From: Pararhizobium sp. YC-54
Lineage (GTDB): Bacteria; Pseudomonadota; Alphaproteobacteria; Rhizobiales; Rhizobiaceae
Length of the DNA: 64,000 bases
NCBI RefSeq assembly: GCF_025847205.1
Contig: NZ_JAOYTH010000005.1
Coordinates: 124,001 to 188,000 of the forward strand
Reading direction: 5' to 3'
Shown here one piece after another: positions 26,040 to 35,474 of the stretch. The notes under the pieces are model-generated. The model was not told where the DNA came from. It searched no databases and worked only from the letters and a program-made list of their open reading frames with translations. The translations under genes were made by a program, and so were the position numbers. Position 1 is the first letter of the stretch; each line of letters begins with the position of its first letter.

Positions 26040-27151
26040 TGCAAGACAAGCTCCGCCTGGAGGGCACCGGCTGTCTTGATGCCCTGGAGAATGGAAATGA
26101 TGCCGTCCGGTTTCACCCCGATACTATTAAGGCCGGAAACCAGCGAGCGCAGATTGGAACCGTCGAGGATCGCAACGGTACCGCCATCCTCGTACGCCTG
26201 GATTGTCGTATTCGGCTCGATCTCGGTGCGGCCGCGCGCGAAGGGTTCCGGCTGCACGACGGTCGGCGTTTCGGTGACCTCAACCGTCAATGTTCCGTAG
26301 CTGACGGCGACCTTGTTGATCCGTACATCCTGCCCGATGACGATCGTGCCCGTTCGCTCGTTGATGACCACGCGCGCGGGCACATCGGTTTCGACGACGA
26401 GATTCTCGATATCGGCCATCAGGCGGGAAAGATCGGCCATCTTCGGCTTGTCGATGACAACCGCCTGGGAATCGAGCGCCTCGGCTATGCTGCCGCCAAA
26501 CTGCGTCTTGCCGTAACGATTGATGGCCGCAGCCATGCCGACGGCGGTCGAGAAATCCGGGTTTCTCAACTGGAGTACGAGATTGAACCCGTCCTTGAAC
26601 TTGGCCGGCAGTTCACGCTCGATGATGGCACCGTTCGGAACGCGGCCGGACGTGGTGATCCCTTGCGTCACGGATGCAGCATCGCCCTGCGCGCTGAAAC
26701 CGGTCACGACGACCGACCCTTGCGCGACCGCATAGATCTGCCCGTCGGCGCCCGAGAGCGAGGTCATGACCAGCGTGCCGCCACGAAGCGAGGTGGAATC
26801 GCCAAGCGACCCGACCGTCACGTCGATGCGGCTGCCGGGACTGGCAAAGGGCGGCAGATTGGCCGTGACCAGGACGGCAGCGATGTTCTTCGAACGGGAT
26901 TCGTTGTCCTGCGTCGAAATGCCGAGATTCTGCAGCATGGCGCGCAAGGATTGCGCGGTAAACGGCGCGGAACGCAGGCTGTCGCCGGTGCCCTGGAGCC
27001 CGACCACCAGACCGTAGCCGATCAGCTGGTTTTCACGGCCCGCCTGTAGCGAGGCGATGTCCTTGATGCGCGACGCGGCCTGCGCCGGTGCGATCGTCAT
27101 CGAAAGAATCGCAGCGATTGCCAGGCACCATTTGCCGAAACGAAGGATCAT
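26036..27151 (-). CDS. flgI: Flagellar P-ring protein FlgI
   Basis: The 371-residue protein has a signal peptide (ending PAQAA) and the FlgI signature RIKDIASLQAGRENQLIGYG followed by GLQGTGDSL. It forms the peptidoglycan ring of the basal body. Overlaps with flgA and motE are 4 bp each. Length is normal. Confidence 0.97.
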   Translation of the reverse strand: MILRFGKWCLAIAAILSMTIAPAQAASRIKDIASLQAGRENQLIGYGLVVGLQGTGDSLRSAPFTAQSLRAMLQNLGISTQDNESRSKNIAAVLVTANLPPFASPGSRIDVTVGSLGDSTSLRGGTLVMTSLSGADGQIYAVAQGSVVVTGFSAQGDAASVTQGITTSGRVPNGAIIERELPAKFKDGFNLVLQLRNPDFSTAVGMAAAINRYGKTQFGGSIAEALDSQAVVIDKPKMADLSRLMADIENLVVETDVPARVVINERTGTIVIGQDVRINKVAVSYGTLTVEVTETPTVVQPEPFARGRTEIEPNTTIQAYEDGGTVAILDGSNLRSLVSGLNSIGVKPDGIISILQGIKTAGALQAELVLQ

Positions 27152-27678
27152 TTTGCCACCACGTGAATTGTGCCGTCGTCCATCACCGTTCCGGAGACGA
27201 TGATGCCGGAATCGGTGTTGCGCACCCGGATCAGATCGCCAACCGCGGCATTCTCCAGCGGTGCGCCGCCGGCAGTGATCGTCAAAGGTCCGTTGGTAAA
27301 GACAATCCGGACCGCCTTGCCGCGCTCGACCGCATAGGGCTCACGCAGGGCCGAAACCAGAATGACGCGCCCCTGAAGCAGGGTGCGGCTGGTCACCTTG
27401 CCGGTCACCTGTTCGGCAGAGACGGCATAGTCGCCGGTCAAAGCCGGATTGGTCACCTCGACCTCTTCCAAACGCTGGGCATCGATGATTTCGCCTGGAT
27501 AGATCGTCTGGGTCGGAATAACAGCCATGCGCGTTTCGGCCAGAGCAGGCTGGGAGAACATCAGCCCTGCGCAGGTTAGTCCGGCGACGGCCAGCGCCCG
27601 CAGAAGGAAACCTTTGCGGGTGGTGGCTGCTTTCAACAGCGATAGATTGGCAGTCCGGCGAAACGTCATGTTTGCCAT
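27148..27678 (-). CDS. flgA: P-ring assembly chaperone FlgA
   Basis: The 176-residue protein has a signal peptide and the SAF-like domain of FlgA: TQTIYPGEIIDAQRLEEVEV, then EPYAVERGKAVRIVFTNGPL and IRVRNTDSGIIVSGTV. FlgA assists FlgI in the periplasm. It is shorter than enteric FlgA, which is common in alphaproteobacteria. It lies 8 bp after flgG. Confidence 0.93.
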   Translation of the reverse strand: MANMTFRRTANLSLLKAATTRKGFLLRALAVAGLTCAGLMFSQPALAETRMAVIPTQTIYPGEIIDAQRLEEVEVTNPALTGDYAVSAEQVTGKVTSRTLLQGRVILVSALREPYAVERGKAVRIVFTNGPLTITAGGAPLENAAVGDLIRVRNTDSGIIVSGTVMDDGTIHVVAK

Positions 27679-27686
27679 TCCCTCTT

Positions 27687-28475
27687 TTATCTCAGGTTCT
27701 TGCTGACCGTCGCAGCCATTTCGTCGGCGGCCTGGATGATCTTGGAATTCATTTCATAGGCGCGCTGAGCGGAGATCAGGTCGGTGATTTCCTTGACCGG
27801 ATCGACGTTCGACGCTTCGAGGTATTTCTGCTTGATCTGTGCGTAGCCCGGATCAGCCGGCGTACCGATCACGGCCTCGCCGGAGGCTGGCGTCTGCTTG
27901 AAAAGGTTGTCACCCTGCGGCTCAAGACCTGCCTCGTTGACGAAGTTTGCAATCGTCAGCTGGCCAAGGACGGTCGGGACGGTGTCGTTACCGACACGGA
28001 CCGAGACTTCGCCCGACGCGCTGACTGTGATCTCGCTGGCGTTCTGCGGCACGGTGATTTCAGGAATGACAGTATAGCCGTCGATCGTCACGAGCTGGCC
28101 GTCGGCATTGGTATTGAAGGCCCCGGCGCGGGTATAGGCCGTCTCGCCATCCGGCGTCTCGATCTGGAACCAGCCGCGGCCGATCAGCGCCATGTCCAGG
28201 TTGTTGCCGGTGCTGATCAGGCTGCCTTGGAGATGCAGATTGCGGACGGCGGAGGTCTGGACACCGAGACCGATGATGGCACCTTCCGGAACGATCGCCT
28301 GATTGGCGCGGTTGGGCACGCCCTGGGCGCGCTCGGTCTGGTAGAGAAGGTCGGAGAACTCCGCCCGCGCGCGCTTGTAGCCAGTGGTATTAATGTTCGC
28401 GATATTGTTCGCGATCACTTCCAGGTTCAGCTGCTGGGCGTTCATGCCGGTCGCGGCGATCGAGAGAGCCTTCAT
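27687..28475 (-). CDS. flgG: Distal rod protein FlgG
   Basis: The 262-residue protein opens [20 protein letters not shown] with the rod motif [17 protein letters not shown]. It has the FlgG-type [12 protein letters not shown] and ends [24 protein letters not shown]. Length and both end motifs are standard. It follows fliE by 12 bp. Confidence 0.97.
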   Translation of the reverse strand: MKALSIAATGMNAQQLNLEVIANNIANINTTGYKRARAEFSDLLYQTERAQGVPNRANQAIVPEGAIIGLGVQTSAVRNLHLQGSLISTGNNLDMALIGRGWFQIETPDGETAYTRAGAFNTNADGQLVTIDGYTVIPEITVPQNASEITVSASGEVSVRVGNDTVPTVLGQLTIANFVNEAGLEPQGDNLFKQTPASGEAVIGTPADPGYAQIKQKYLEASNVDPVKEITDLISAQRAYEMNSKIIQAADEMAATVSKNLR

Positions 28476-28487
28476 TGTTTTTATCCT

Positions 28488-28823
28488 TTAGATCGGCATG
28501 CGTGCGATTTCGAGATAGGCGCTGACGACCTTGTCCCGGATGGCGATGGCGGTTTGCAGCGACTGCTCGGCATTCATGACGGAATCGATGACTTCGCGGG
28601 TATTGGCCTCGCCGCGGATGCCCTGGATCGAGTTGACTTCCGACTGCTTCAGGCTGCCCACCATCTCGGTCGCCATGTTGCCCATGACTTCGGCAAAGCT
28701 CTGCGACTTGCCGGCCGTTGCCGCGCCACCGAGAATACTCTGGGCGGACGAGGCGCTCGACGATGAGGTCACGTCCTTGACGGTCGAAATTGCCGCGCTG
28801 ATGGTTTTGATTGCGTCGATCAT
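28488..28823 (-). CDS. fliE: MS-ring to rod adaptor FliE
   Basis: The 111-residue protein ends in the FliE helix pair: [20 protein letters not shown] followed by [10 protein letters not shown], the family signature. It forms the first rod layer on the export gate. Its ATG shares a base with the flgC stop (TAATG). Confidence 0.95.
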   Translation of the reverse strand: MIDAIKTISAAISTVKDVTSSSSASSAQSILGGAATAGKSQSFAEVMGNMATEMVGSLKQSEVNSIQGIRGEANTREVIDSVMNAEQSLQTAIAIRDKVVSAYLEIARMPI

Positions 28824-29242
28824 TATTGTGAAGCCCTGAGAAGATCGATTGTTGCGGAGATCAGGTCACGTGCCTGCTTCGTGGTCTGGAGATTGGCCTC
28901 GTAGGAGCGGTTTGCTTCCCGCATGTCGGCCATTTCGATCAGCACGTTGACGTTCGGCATCTTGACCATTCCCTTGTCGTCGGCCGCCGGGTTGCCCGGA
29001 TCGAATTCGATGGAGAAGTCGGAATCGTCTGTTCCGAGCCGCTGAACCTCGACTGTCGATGCGCCGCTGGCGCGGTCGATTTCCGCTGCGAAACTGACCG
29101 TCTTGCGGCGGTACGGGTCTGTGCCCGGCGCATCGCCGCTGGAGCGCGCGTTGGCAATGTTTTCCGAAACGATGCGCAGGCGCGTCGATTCCGCTTCGAG
29201 ACCGGAGGCCGAAACCTTGAGAGCTGAAACCAGAGGATCCAT
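28823..29242 (-). CDS. flgC: Proximal rod protein FlgC
   Basis: The 139-residue protein has the rod motif [20 protein letters not shown] and ends with the helix [18 protein letters not shown]. The [11 protein letters not shown] turn is typical of FlgC. It lies between flgB (5-bp gap) and fliE. Confidence 0.96.
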   Translation of the reverse strand: MDPLVSALKVSASGLEAESTRLRIVSENIANARSSGDAPGTDPYRRKTVSFAAEIDRASGASTVEVQRLGTDDSDFSIEFDPGNPAADDKGMVKMPNVNVLIEMADMREANRSYEANLQTTKQARDLISATIDLLRASQ

Positions 29243-29247
29243 GGCCG

Positions 29248-29631
29248 TTATTTCCGTACCGTCATGAGCATCATCCGGTGAAACGCCTTCACGAGCCCCG
29301 TATTGAGCTCGTAGTCGCGCTTGACTTCACCGGTCTTCATCAATTCCTTCTCCAGCCGGACGCTGTTGCCCGATTGCTGGACCTCGACATCGTCGAGCAT
29401 GCTGGTTTCCGTCACCTGCGCAGCACTGCTGCCATCGGTAAAATGCGCCGGGTTGGTGGCCGCCATCTGAAAGCCGGTTTGCTGCAGCACGCTTTCGAAC
29501 GGCTTGACGTCCTTGGCTGCGTAATGCGGCGTGTTGGCATTGGCGATGTTCCCGGCGACGACGTTCTGGCGGACTGCCAGCCATTGCGCCTGCCGGGACG
29601 CGAGATCGAAAAGCTGTATAGGTTGCATCAT
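29248..29631 (-). CDS. flgB: Proximal rod protein FlgB
   Basis: The 127-residue protein starts with a FlgB-type helix ([20 protein letters not shown]), then [19 protein letters not shown], and ends with a helix containing [18 protein letters not shown]. It is the first gene of the rod operon. The 246 bp upstream hold no gene and should carry its promoter. Confidence 0.95.
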   Translation of the reverse strand: MMQPIQLFDLASRQAQWLAVRQNVVAGNIANANTPHYAAKDVKPFESVLQQTGFQMAATNPAHFTDGSSAAQVTETSMLDDVEVQQSGNSVRLEKELMKTGEVKRDYELNTGLVKAFHRMMLMTVRK

Positions 29632-29877
29632 GCGACTCCATGCTTGTTGCTGGAGAACCTAGGCAAGCAATCTTGCGTGGGACTGAAGTGGATGGCGCAT
29701 TGAACGGTGGCAAAGGCCGGCGCCGCCAAGCAATGTGCCTTGCCATGCAATTGGCCCGCGCGCGCCGGAAGAACGGGAATCAGGACCGCAGCGCGACGCC
29801 AAGAAGCCGCGGCCGCTCATTCGACCACCTCAGGCCGAAGCGAATGCGATCATTGTCGATGACCGGAAATTACCGGC

Positions 29878-30417
29878 TCAGTCGGTCTGGTAGACGTCGC
29901 CCTTGGAGGTGATCATCACCCAGCGCCCGTCGCGCTGTTCTAATGTTGCAAGACGGCTGTTGTCGGGAAGTGCGGAACCGATACGGACAATATACATGCC
30001 GTTGCTGTCTTCGATCAGCGCGCGGCCGTTGGCGACATGCATCAGCTTGAAGCCGGTGGCGGACGGGAATGGCTGCTCCAGATCCTCCTTGACGCCGGGT
30101 TTCTTTGCTTCGCCGGCATTGGGAACCGTGGCCGTCGTCAGCTGGTCGATGGCCGCCTGCGTTGCCGCATCGCGGTCCATCATGGCCGTCGGAGATGCAG
30201 AACCGCCAGGGCCTTCGCGGCCAGGCACGTCGCGTGTGTTGCCCTGCCAAAGTGTCGGCATCGAGAATTTGTCCTGGTGCAGGAAGGCATACCAGGGAAA
30301 GAATGTGGCGGCGGCTGCAAGCACGACGCCCGTCGCACCCAGCGCCTTGTCGATCAGCGGCGTGCGTTCGCCACGCCGGCGCTGCGGCACGATTTCATCG
30401 GCGTCATAATCAATCAT
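29878..30417 (-). CDS. Unknown flagellar-cluster membrane protein after fliI
   Basis: This 179-residue protein has one N-terminal membrane segment (LGATGVVLAAAATFFPWYAF, about residues 27-46), a Gly/Pro/Ala-rich stretch, and a C-terminal beta-rich domain with VRIGSALPDNSRLATLEQRD and a final W-V-M-I-T-S-K-G-D-V pattern. That tail resembles small periplasmic domains of envelope machines that end in 'W.V.T..G.i', but no function can be named. It starts 3 bp after the fliI stop, so it is co-translated with the export ATPase. The conserved place suggests a real role in the export apparatus or basal body. Confidence 0.75.
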   Translation of the reverse strand: MIDYDADEIVPQRRRGERTPLIDKALGATGVVLAAAATFFPWYAFLHQDKFSMPTLWQGNTRDVPGREGPGGSASPTAMMDRDAATQAAIDQLTTATVPNAGEAKKPGVKEDLEQPFPSATGFKLMHVANGRALIEDSNGMYIVRIGSALPDNSRLATLEQRDGRWVMITSKGDVYQTD

Positions 30418-30420
30418 GCC

Positions 30421-31815
30421 TCATCCCCTCCGCATGGTCCCGGCCTGACCGGCGTTGGCCGCCGCCTTCAGCGCGTTTGCAAGGTCGGTGAACGCGTCGA
30501 AGGCCGGCCGCTCGCCCGGTGTCTGTTTCAAAATGTCGTAGATGACGGGAACCTGCTTGATCGCCATATCCAGATCAGGATCGCTGCCGGGCCGGTAACC
30601 GCCAATCAGACGAAGATCGCGGGTCTCCTCGAAGCGGTGGATCAGCGACTTCAGGCGCGCGACGAGCTTTTCCTGATCGGGCGACCAAGCCTTGCGCGCC
30701 AGACGCGAAACCGAAGCAAGCGGATTGACCGGCGGATACCGGCCTTCTTCGGCAAGGCTGCGGTCCATGACGATATGTCCGTCGAGAATACCGCGGGTCG
30801 AATCGGCGATCGGGTCGTTGTGATTGTCGCCATCGACGAGAATGGAGATGATCGCGGTAATCGTCCCTGCCCCTTCGGCGCCCGGACCGGCGCGCTCCAA
30901 AAGCCGTGGCAGCTCGGTGAAGACGGAGGCCGGGTAGCCGCGCGCAATCGGCGGCTCGCCCGATGCGGTGGCAACTTCACGGATGGCATGGGCAAAACGG
31001 GTGACGCTGTCGACGATCAGAAGCACATTGTCGCCCTGGTCACGGTAATGCTCGGCAATCGTCACCGCCGTCAGCGGCGCCATCTTGCGCAGCATCGGGC
31101 TTTCGTCGCTGGTCGCCACGACGGCAACCGACTTGGACAGGTTTTCGCCGAGCGTGTCCTCGATGAATTCGCGCACTTCACGGCCACGTTCGCCGACCAG
31201 CGCGATGACCACCTTGTCGAAGGCGTCGGCCCGCGCGAGCATCGACAGCAGTGTCGACTTGCCGACGCCGGAGCCGGCGAAAACGCCGAGACGCTGACCA
31301 AGGCAGAGCGGCGAAAAGATGTCGATCGCCCGCACACCGGTGCGGAATCCGTGTTCGACGCGCTTGCGGGTCATCGACGGCGGTGCGGTATTGGAGATCG
31401 GCCGGCGGATATCACCCTGAAGCAGGGGGCCGCGTCCATCAATGGGTTCGCCCAGCGAATTGATCGTGCGGCCGCACCAGGATTCCGTCGGGGCAATGCG
31501 GAAGGCGCCCTTGCGGATCACAGTGTCATGAATGCCGATCGGATCGCCCGGTTCGATCGGGCAGACGACCACCGTTTCCTGCTCGACCTTGACGACCTCG
31601 CCAAGGTGAACGCCGGTCGAACTCTTGTGCGCAACGAAATCACCGAGCCGGACATGCCGGGAAAGGCCGGTCACGGTATAGTATCCCGCCGAGATCGTCT
31701 GGACATGGCCGCCGGGTGCGATCGAGAATTCCGGCTTGGAATACCGCGCGACGAGACCGGCGAGCGCTGCAAGCGACGTCGATGAATTGCTGATCTGGAT
31801 TTTGTCGTGGTGCAT
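30421..31815 (-). CDS. fliI: Flagellar export ATPase FliI
   Basis: The 464-residue ATPase has a Walker A motif at about residues 180-188 (AGSGVGKST), Walker B in DNVLLIVDSVTRFAHA, and the FliI-specific RGYPASVFTELPRLLERAG. It drives substrate unloading at the export gate with FliH and FliJ. I chose ATG 31815 with AGGAA 5 bp upstream; the longer frame uses a TTG at 31887 with a non-homologous leader. A 77-bp gap separates it from flgF. Confidence 0.95.
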   Translation of the reverse strand: MHHDKIQISNSSTSLAALAGLVARYSKPEFSIAPGGHVQTISAGYYTVTGLSRHVRLGDFVAHKSSTGVHLGEVVKVEQETVVVCPIEPGDPIGIHDTVIRKGAFRIAPTESWCGRTINSLGEPIDGRGPLLQGDIRRPISNTAPPSMTRKRVEHGFRTGVRAIDIFSPLCLGQRLGVFAGSGVGKSTLLSMLARADAFDKVVIALVGERGREVREFIEDTLGENLSKSVAVVATSDESPMLRKMAPLTAVTIAEHYRDQGDNVLLIVDSVTRFAHAIREVATASGEPPIARGYPASVFTELPRLLERAGPGAEGAGTITAIISILVDGDNHNDPIADSTRGILDGHIVMDRSLAEEGRYPPVNPLASVSRLARKAWSPDQEKLVARLKSLIHRFEETRDLRLIGGYRPGSDPDLDMAIKQVPVIYDILKQTPGERPAFDAFTDLANALKAAANAGQAGTMRRG

Positions 31816-31892
31816 TCCGGTTCCTGCCGTCTGCCGCAATGCCGGAAAAGAGCGTCCGGGCGTGGCTTTAGTCCTGTCGAGCAACAAACGTG

Positions 31893-32618
31893 TTATTTGC
31901 TGCCGCCGAGCGTCTTGATCGCTTCACTGACCGACGTTTCGCTGTCACGCATCAGAGCCGAAATGTTCTCGAAGGCGCGCGACACCATGATCAGCTGCGA
32001 CATCTCCTGAACCGGATTGACGTTGGATTCCTCGACATAGCCCTGCATCACACCGACATCGAAACGATCGACGACCGGCTCCGGGTTGGTGTTGGGGATG
32101 ACGGCGCTGTTATCGTAGCGGGAAAAACCGTTGTTGAAATTGGCTTCGTAGAGCCCGAGCGCCGCAACCTGCGTTCCATCCTGCTGGATGGCGCCGTCGG
32201 CACTCACCTTGATTTCGCTGGCTTGCGAATTCAATTGGATCGGAGCACCGCCCGCGTCGAGCACCGGATATCCCCGCAGCGTGACCAGATCGCCCGTTTC
32301 CGTCATGGTAAAGCGGCCGTCACGCGTCAGCGCCGGGCCGCCGGGCGTATCGATCTGGAACCAGGCATCGCCCTTGATGGCGAAATCCAGCTGGTTACCC
32401 GTCTGGCTCAGACCGCCATTGTTGGTATTGAGGAATTCCTTGCCTTCGGAAACGAACGATACCTTTGTCGGCCGCGTATCCCCGAGAACCTGATTGAATT
32501 TCACTTCCGTCGAGCGGAAGCCGACGGTGGCGGAATTGGCGACGTTGTCGGCCAGCGTGTTCATGCGTTTTTCAAGCGCCATCTGCGATGAGACGGCAAC
32601 ATAGAGACCGGTTTGCAT
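31893..32618 (-). CDS. flgF: Proximal rod protein FlgF
   Basis: The 241-residue protein opens MQTGLYVAVSSQMALEKRMN, with the rod motif NVANSATVGFRSTEVKFNQV. It ends SNVNPVQEMSQLIMVSRAFE. It has the GDAWFQIDTPGGPALTRDGR segment of FlgF. It follows the DUF1217-type gene by 1 bp. Confidence 0.95.
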   Translation of the reverse strand: MQTGLYVAVSSQMALEKRMNTLADNVANSATVGFRSTEVKFNQVLGDTRPTKVSFVSEGKEFLNTNNGGLSQTGNQLDFAIKGDAWFQIDTPGGPALTRDGRFTMTETGDLVTLRGYPVLDAGGAPIQLNSQASEIKVSADGAIQQDGTQVAALGLYEANFNNGFSRYDNSAVIPNTNPEPVVDRFDVGVMQGYVEESNVNPVQEMSQLIMVSRAFENISALMRDSETSVSEAIKTLGGSK

Positions 32619-32619
32619 C

Positions 32620-33399
32620 TCAGCGTCCCCCGAGTTTCAGCGTATTGATGGACAGGAGGAGATCGGAGGAAATGCCGTAACCGCTCGATGAACCGAAGAC
32701 GGCGAGCGGATCATAAGGGTCGGAAGAATTGTTGAGTTCCCAAAGAGCGGTAAAGCGTTCGAGCAGTTTCGACAGCTTGGCCGGATCTTTGAAGTCCTTG
32801 ATGTCGATTGCCTTTTCGATCGCGGCTGCCTGCTTGTCGATATCGGCAGCGGCAAACTCGTCCGGCAGTTGCAGCAGGGTGCGGGTGACCTGTGCCAAGG
32901 CATCGTCGGCCAGCAATCCGAAGGCACTGGTAATCGATGGGGCGGTACGCTCGAAATAGAGCGCCAGGCGGACGCCGGCGTTTTCTTCGCCTGCCGCCTG
33001 CTCCAGCGTCTGGCGCATGTATTTATCGGCGACGCCCTTCTGGGCCTTGTCGAAGGAGGTCGCTGCCGTACCGTTACGGGCAAAATTCAGCGATTCCACC
33101 AGGTCCGAATACCGGCTGTCGGTCAGCTGCTTGGCAAACGCGTCATCCGTGTCGATACCTTCGGTCAGCACCTTGCGCATGAACGCCTTGGCATAGCCCA
33201 TGTCTTCCAGGCCGTGGGCCTTGATGGCGTAGTTGTAAAGACGCGTATCGGCGAAGAAGTCGTCAATGGTTTTGACGTTGCCGATATGGGCCAGGTAATA
33301 TTCGGTCTCGCGCGCCACGTCAGGTTGCTCGGACACCCGCTCCAGTGACTTTGTGAGGTTGCCGACTATCATCTGGTAGCTGGTGTAAGTCGTCGTCAC
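32620..33399 (-). CDS. DUF1217-type flagellar-cluster protein, function unknown
   Basis: This ~259-residue protein is mostly helical and soluble, without a signal peptide. It repeats the pattern ETEYYLAHIGNVKTIDDFFA and ALYFERTAPSI that marks the DUF1217 family, which is found almost only in rhizobial flagellar clusters. I prefer the GTG at 33399, because GGGGA lies 8 bp before it; the ATG at 33420 has no ribosome site. The C-terminal tail SDLLLSINTLKLGGR could be an export or docking signal. It is the first gene of the flgF-fliI operon, next to the motA promoter. Confidence 0.8.
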   Translation of the reverse strand: MTTTYTSYQMIVGNLTKSLERVSEQPDVARETEYYLAHIGNVKTIDDFFADTRLYNYAIKAHGLEDMGYAKAFMRKVLTEGIDTDDAFAKQLTDSRYSDLVESLNFARNGTAATSFDKAQKGVADKYMRQTLEQAAGEENAGVRLALYFERTAPSITSAFGLLADDALAQVTRTLLQLPDEFAAADIDKQAAAIEKAIDIKDFKDPAKLSKLLERFTALWELNNSSDPYDPLAVFGSSSGYGISSDLLLSINTLKLGGR

Positions 33400-33583
33400 G
33401 ACGTGTCCCCGTTCATCCATTGGAAATGACGCACCGCGCGCCGATTGAACGGAAACCTGACGGCTGTTGCTTGCGCGAACCTGTTTCCCCGCAAGGCCTT
33501 GAAATGTGGCCGACAGCCAGCCTCACGCAAGGCTGGCGGCCTAACGATACCGTCGAAAATCCACCATTGCGGCAGGTATCGAA
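33400..33583. promoter_or_regulatory. Divergent control region between the DUF1217 gene and motA
   Basis: Two operons start away from each other here. An 8-bp perfect hairpin, GCCAGCCT (33516-33523) with AGGCTGGC (33530-33537), flanked by GGCC on both sides, lies about 45 bp before motA. It may act in the motA leader or as an operator. Confidence 0.5.
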
Positions 33584-34462
33584 ATGAACATCATCATCGG
33601 GCTCCTCTTGACATTGGGCTGTATCCTTGGCGGCTTCATTGCCATGGGCGGCCATATGGAGGTCCTGAACCAGCCCTTCGAGCTCGTCATCATCGGCGGC
33701 GCGGGCGTCGGCGGCTATATCATGGCCAATTCGATGAAGGTGCTGAAGGATACCGGCAAGGCACTCGGCGAGGCCTTCACCCACAAGGTGCCGAAGGAAC
33801 GCAACTATCTCGACACGCTGGGTGTTCTCTACAGCCTGATGCGCGACCTGCGCACGAAATCGCGCAACGAGATCGAAAGCCACATCGACAATCCCGATGA
33901 ATCCTCGATCTTCCAGTCGGCCCCGACCGTCTTGAAGAATAAGGAATTGACCGCGTTTATCTGTGACTATGTCCGCCTCATCATCATCGGCAACGCCCGG
34001 TCGCACGAGATCGAGGCACTGATGGACGAGGAAATCAACACCATCACCCACGACAAGATGAAGCCCTATCACGCACTGACGACAATGAGCGACGCCTTCC
34101 CGGCCATCGGCATCGTCGCGGCCGTTCTCGGCGTCATCAAGGCCATGGGCGCCATTTCCGAAGCACCGGAGATTCTCGGCGGCAAGATCGCCGCCGCCCT
34201 CGTCGGCACCATGCTCGGCATCTTCCTGTCCTACTGTATCGCCAGCCCCGTAATCGCCAACATCAAGGCCGTGCGCGACAAGCAGAACCGCCTCTACATC
34301 ATCGTCAAGCAGACCCTGCTCGCCTACATGAACGGCTCGGTCCCGCAGGTTGCGCTCGAATACGGCCGCAAGACCATTTCGGCCTATGAGCGTCCTTCGA
34401 TCGACGCGGTGGAGCAGGAAATGATGAACCCCGGCGGCGGCAGCGAAAGCAAGGCGGCCTGA
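33584..34462 (+). CDS. motA: Motor stator protein MotA
   Basis: The 292-residue protein has four membrane segments (starting [20 protein letters not shown]) and the stator signatures [20 protein letters not shown] and [18 protein letters not shown]. The long cytoplasmic loop between helices 2 and 3 would contact FliG. It works with MotB, encoded 15 kb away, to drive rotation. fliM begins 4 bp after its stop. Confidence 0.97.
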   Translation: MNIIIGLLLTLGCILGGFIAMGGHMEVLNQPFELVIIGGAGVGGYIMANSMKVLKDTGKALGEAFTHKVPKERNYLDTLGVLYSLMRDLRTKSRNEIESHIDNPDESSIFQSAPTVLKNKELTAFICDYVRLIIIGNARSHEIEALMDEEINTITHDKMKPYHALTTMSDAFPAIGIVAAVLGVIKAMGAISEAPEILGGKIAAALVGTMLGIFLSYCIASPVIANIKAVRDKQNRLYIIVKQTLLAYMNGSVPQVALEYGRKTISAYERPSIDAVEQEMMNPGGGSESKAA

Positions 34463-34466
34463 TCCG

Positions 34467-35414
34467 ATGACCTCAGCGAGCAAGAACAACGTATACACTT
34501 TCGACCGCAAGCTGCTCGCCCGGATGACAGGCGCGCTCGGCGATACCAAGACAATCGGCAAGCTGTGCGGCGAGATCGGGCATGTCTTTGCCGAATTCCT
34601 GCCGGACATTTTCCAGAACGAAACCGGGCTGGCCATCGAGATCGGTTATGCGGGCTTCGACATGGGCCTGAAGAGCGAATTGATCGCCAATCTCGGCAAT
34701 GGCGTCGCCCTGTGCGACACGACATTGCGCAACTGGTGCTCCGATTTCGTCATCAGCTGCGACAGCCCGGTGATCATCACGCTGATGGAAATCCTGCTCG
34801 GTGCGCCTGCGGACGCCATCGAGGAGCCAAAGCCCCGGTCGCTCTCCAACATCGAGCTCGATGTTGCCACTATGATCTTCGAAAAGGTCGCCGACGTGCT
34901 GAAATCGGCGGTCAGCGTTGCCGGGAGCTTCGAGCCGGTTGTCGGGCGCCCCTACAATGCCAGCCAGCGGCCGGCTGCCGATCCGGATGCCGCTGATGTC
35001 TATGCCGCCTGCATCAACGTGACGATGGGTCTTGGCCCGGTTCTCTCGACCTTCTCGATCATCGTTCCGCAGCAGACCCTGCTCAAAACGGCGGTCATTT
35101 TCCCCAAGGGCATCGGCCAGGGCCGCAAGGCCAAGGGCGCGTGGGGCGAACAGCTCGAACAGCAGGTCCGCCGTTCCACGGTGAGCCTTGAAGCGCGCAT
35201 CAAGCTTCAGAGCCTGACCCTCGACACGATCAGCCGCCTTCAACCCGGTGACGTCATTCCGTTCCAGGACGCCAAGGATGTGCGCGTCGAGATCAATGCC
35301 AACGGCCGCGACCTCTATATCTGTGAATTCGGGCGATCCGGCGCGAAATACACGGTGCGGATCAAGGATACCCACGGTTCGGAGAGCGATATTCTCCACC
35401 ACCTGATGAGTTAA
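34467..35414 (+). CDS. fliM: Flagellar switch protein FliM (without canonical N-terminus)
   Basis: The 315-residue protein begins MTSASKNNVYTFDRKLLARM, directly at the part that in enteric FliM follows the CheY-binding peptide. There is no LSQ-E-I-D-A-L-L motif, and motA ends 4 bp upstream, leaving no room for it. The middle domain has LMEILLGAP in the area where enteric FliM has the GGxG switching motif. The C-terminal SpoA-like part contains RSTVSLEARIKLQSLTLDTI and QPGDVIPFQD. FliM is the C-ring torque switch. CheY must bind to another surface here. Confidence 0.93.
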   Translation: MTSASKNNVYTFDRKLLARMTGALGDTKTIGKLCGEIGHVFAEFLPDIFQNETGLAIEIGYAGFDMGLKSELIANLGNGVALCDTTLRNWCSDFVISCDSPVIITLMEILLGAPADAIEEPKPRSLSNIELDVATMIFEKVADVLKSAVSVAGSFEPVVGRPYNASQRPAADPDAADVYAACINVTMGLGPVLSTFSIIVPQQTLLKTAVIFPKGIGQGRKAKGAWGEQLEQQVRRSTVSLEARIKLQSLTLDTISRLQPGDVIPFQDAKDVRVEINANGRDLYICEFGRSGAKYTVRIKDTHGSESDILHHLMS

Positions 35415-35474
35415 AAACCCCCTGCCCACCCCGGCAACATGGTTGGGGCAAGTTTCAACTGGAATAGTTTGCAC

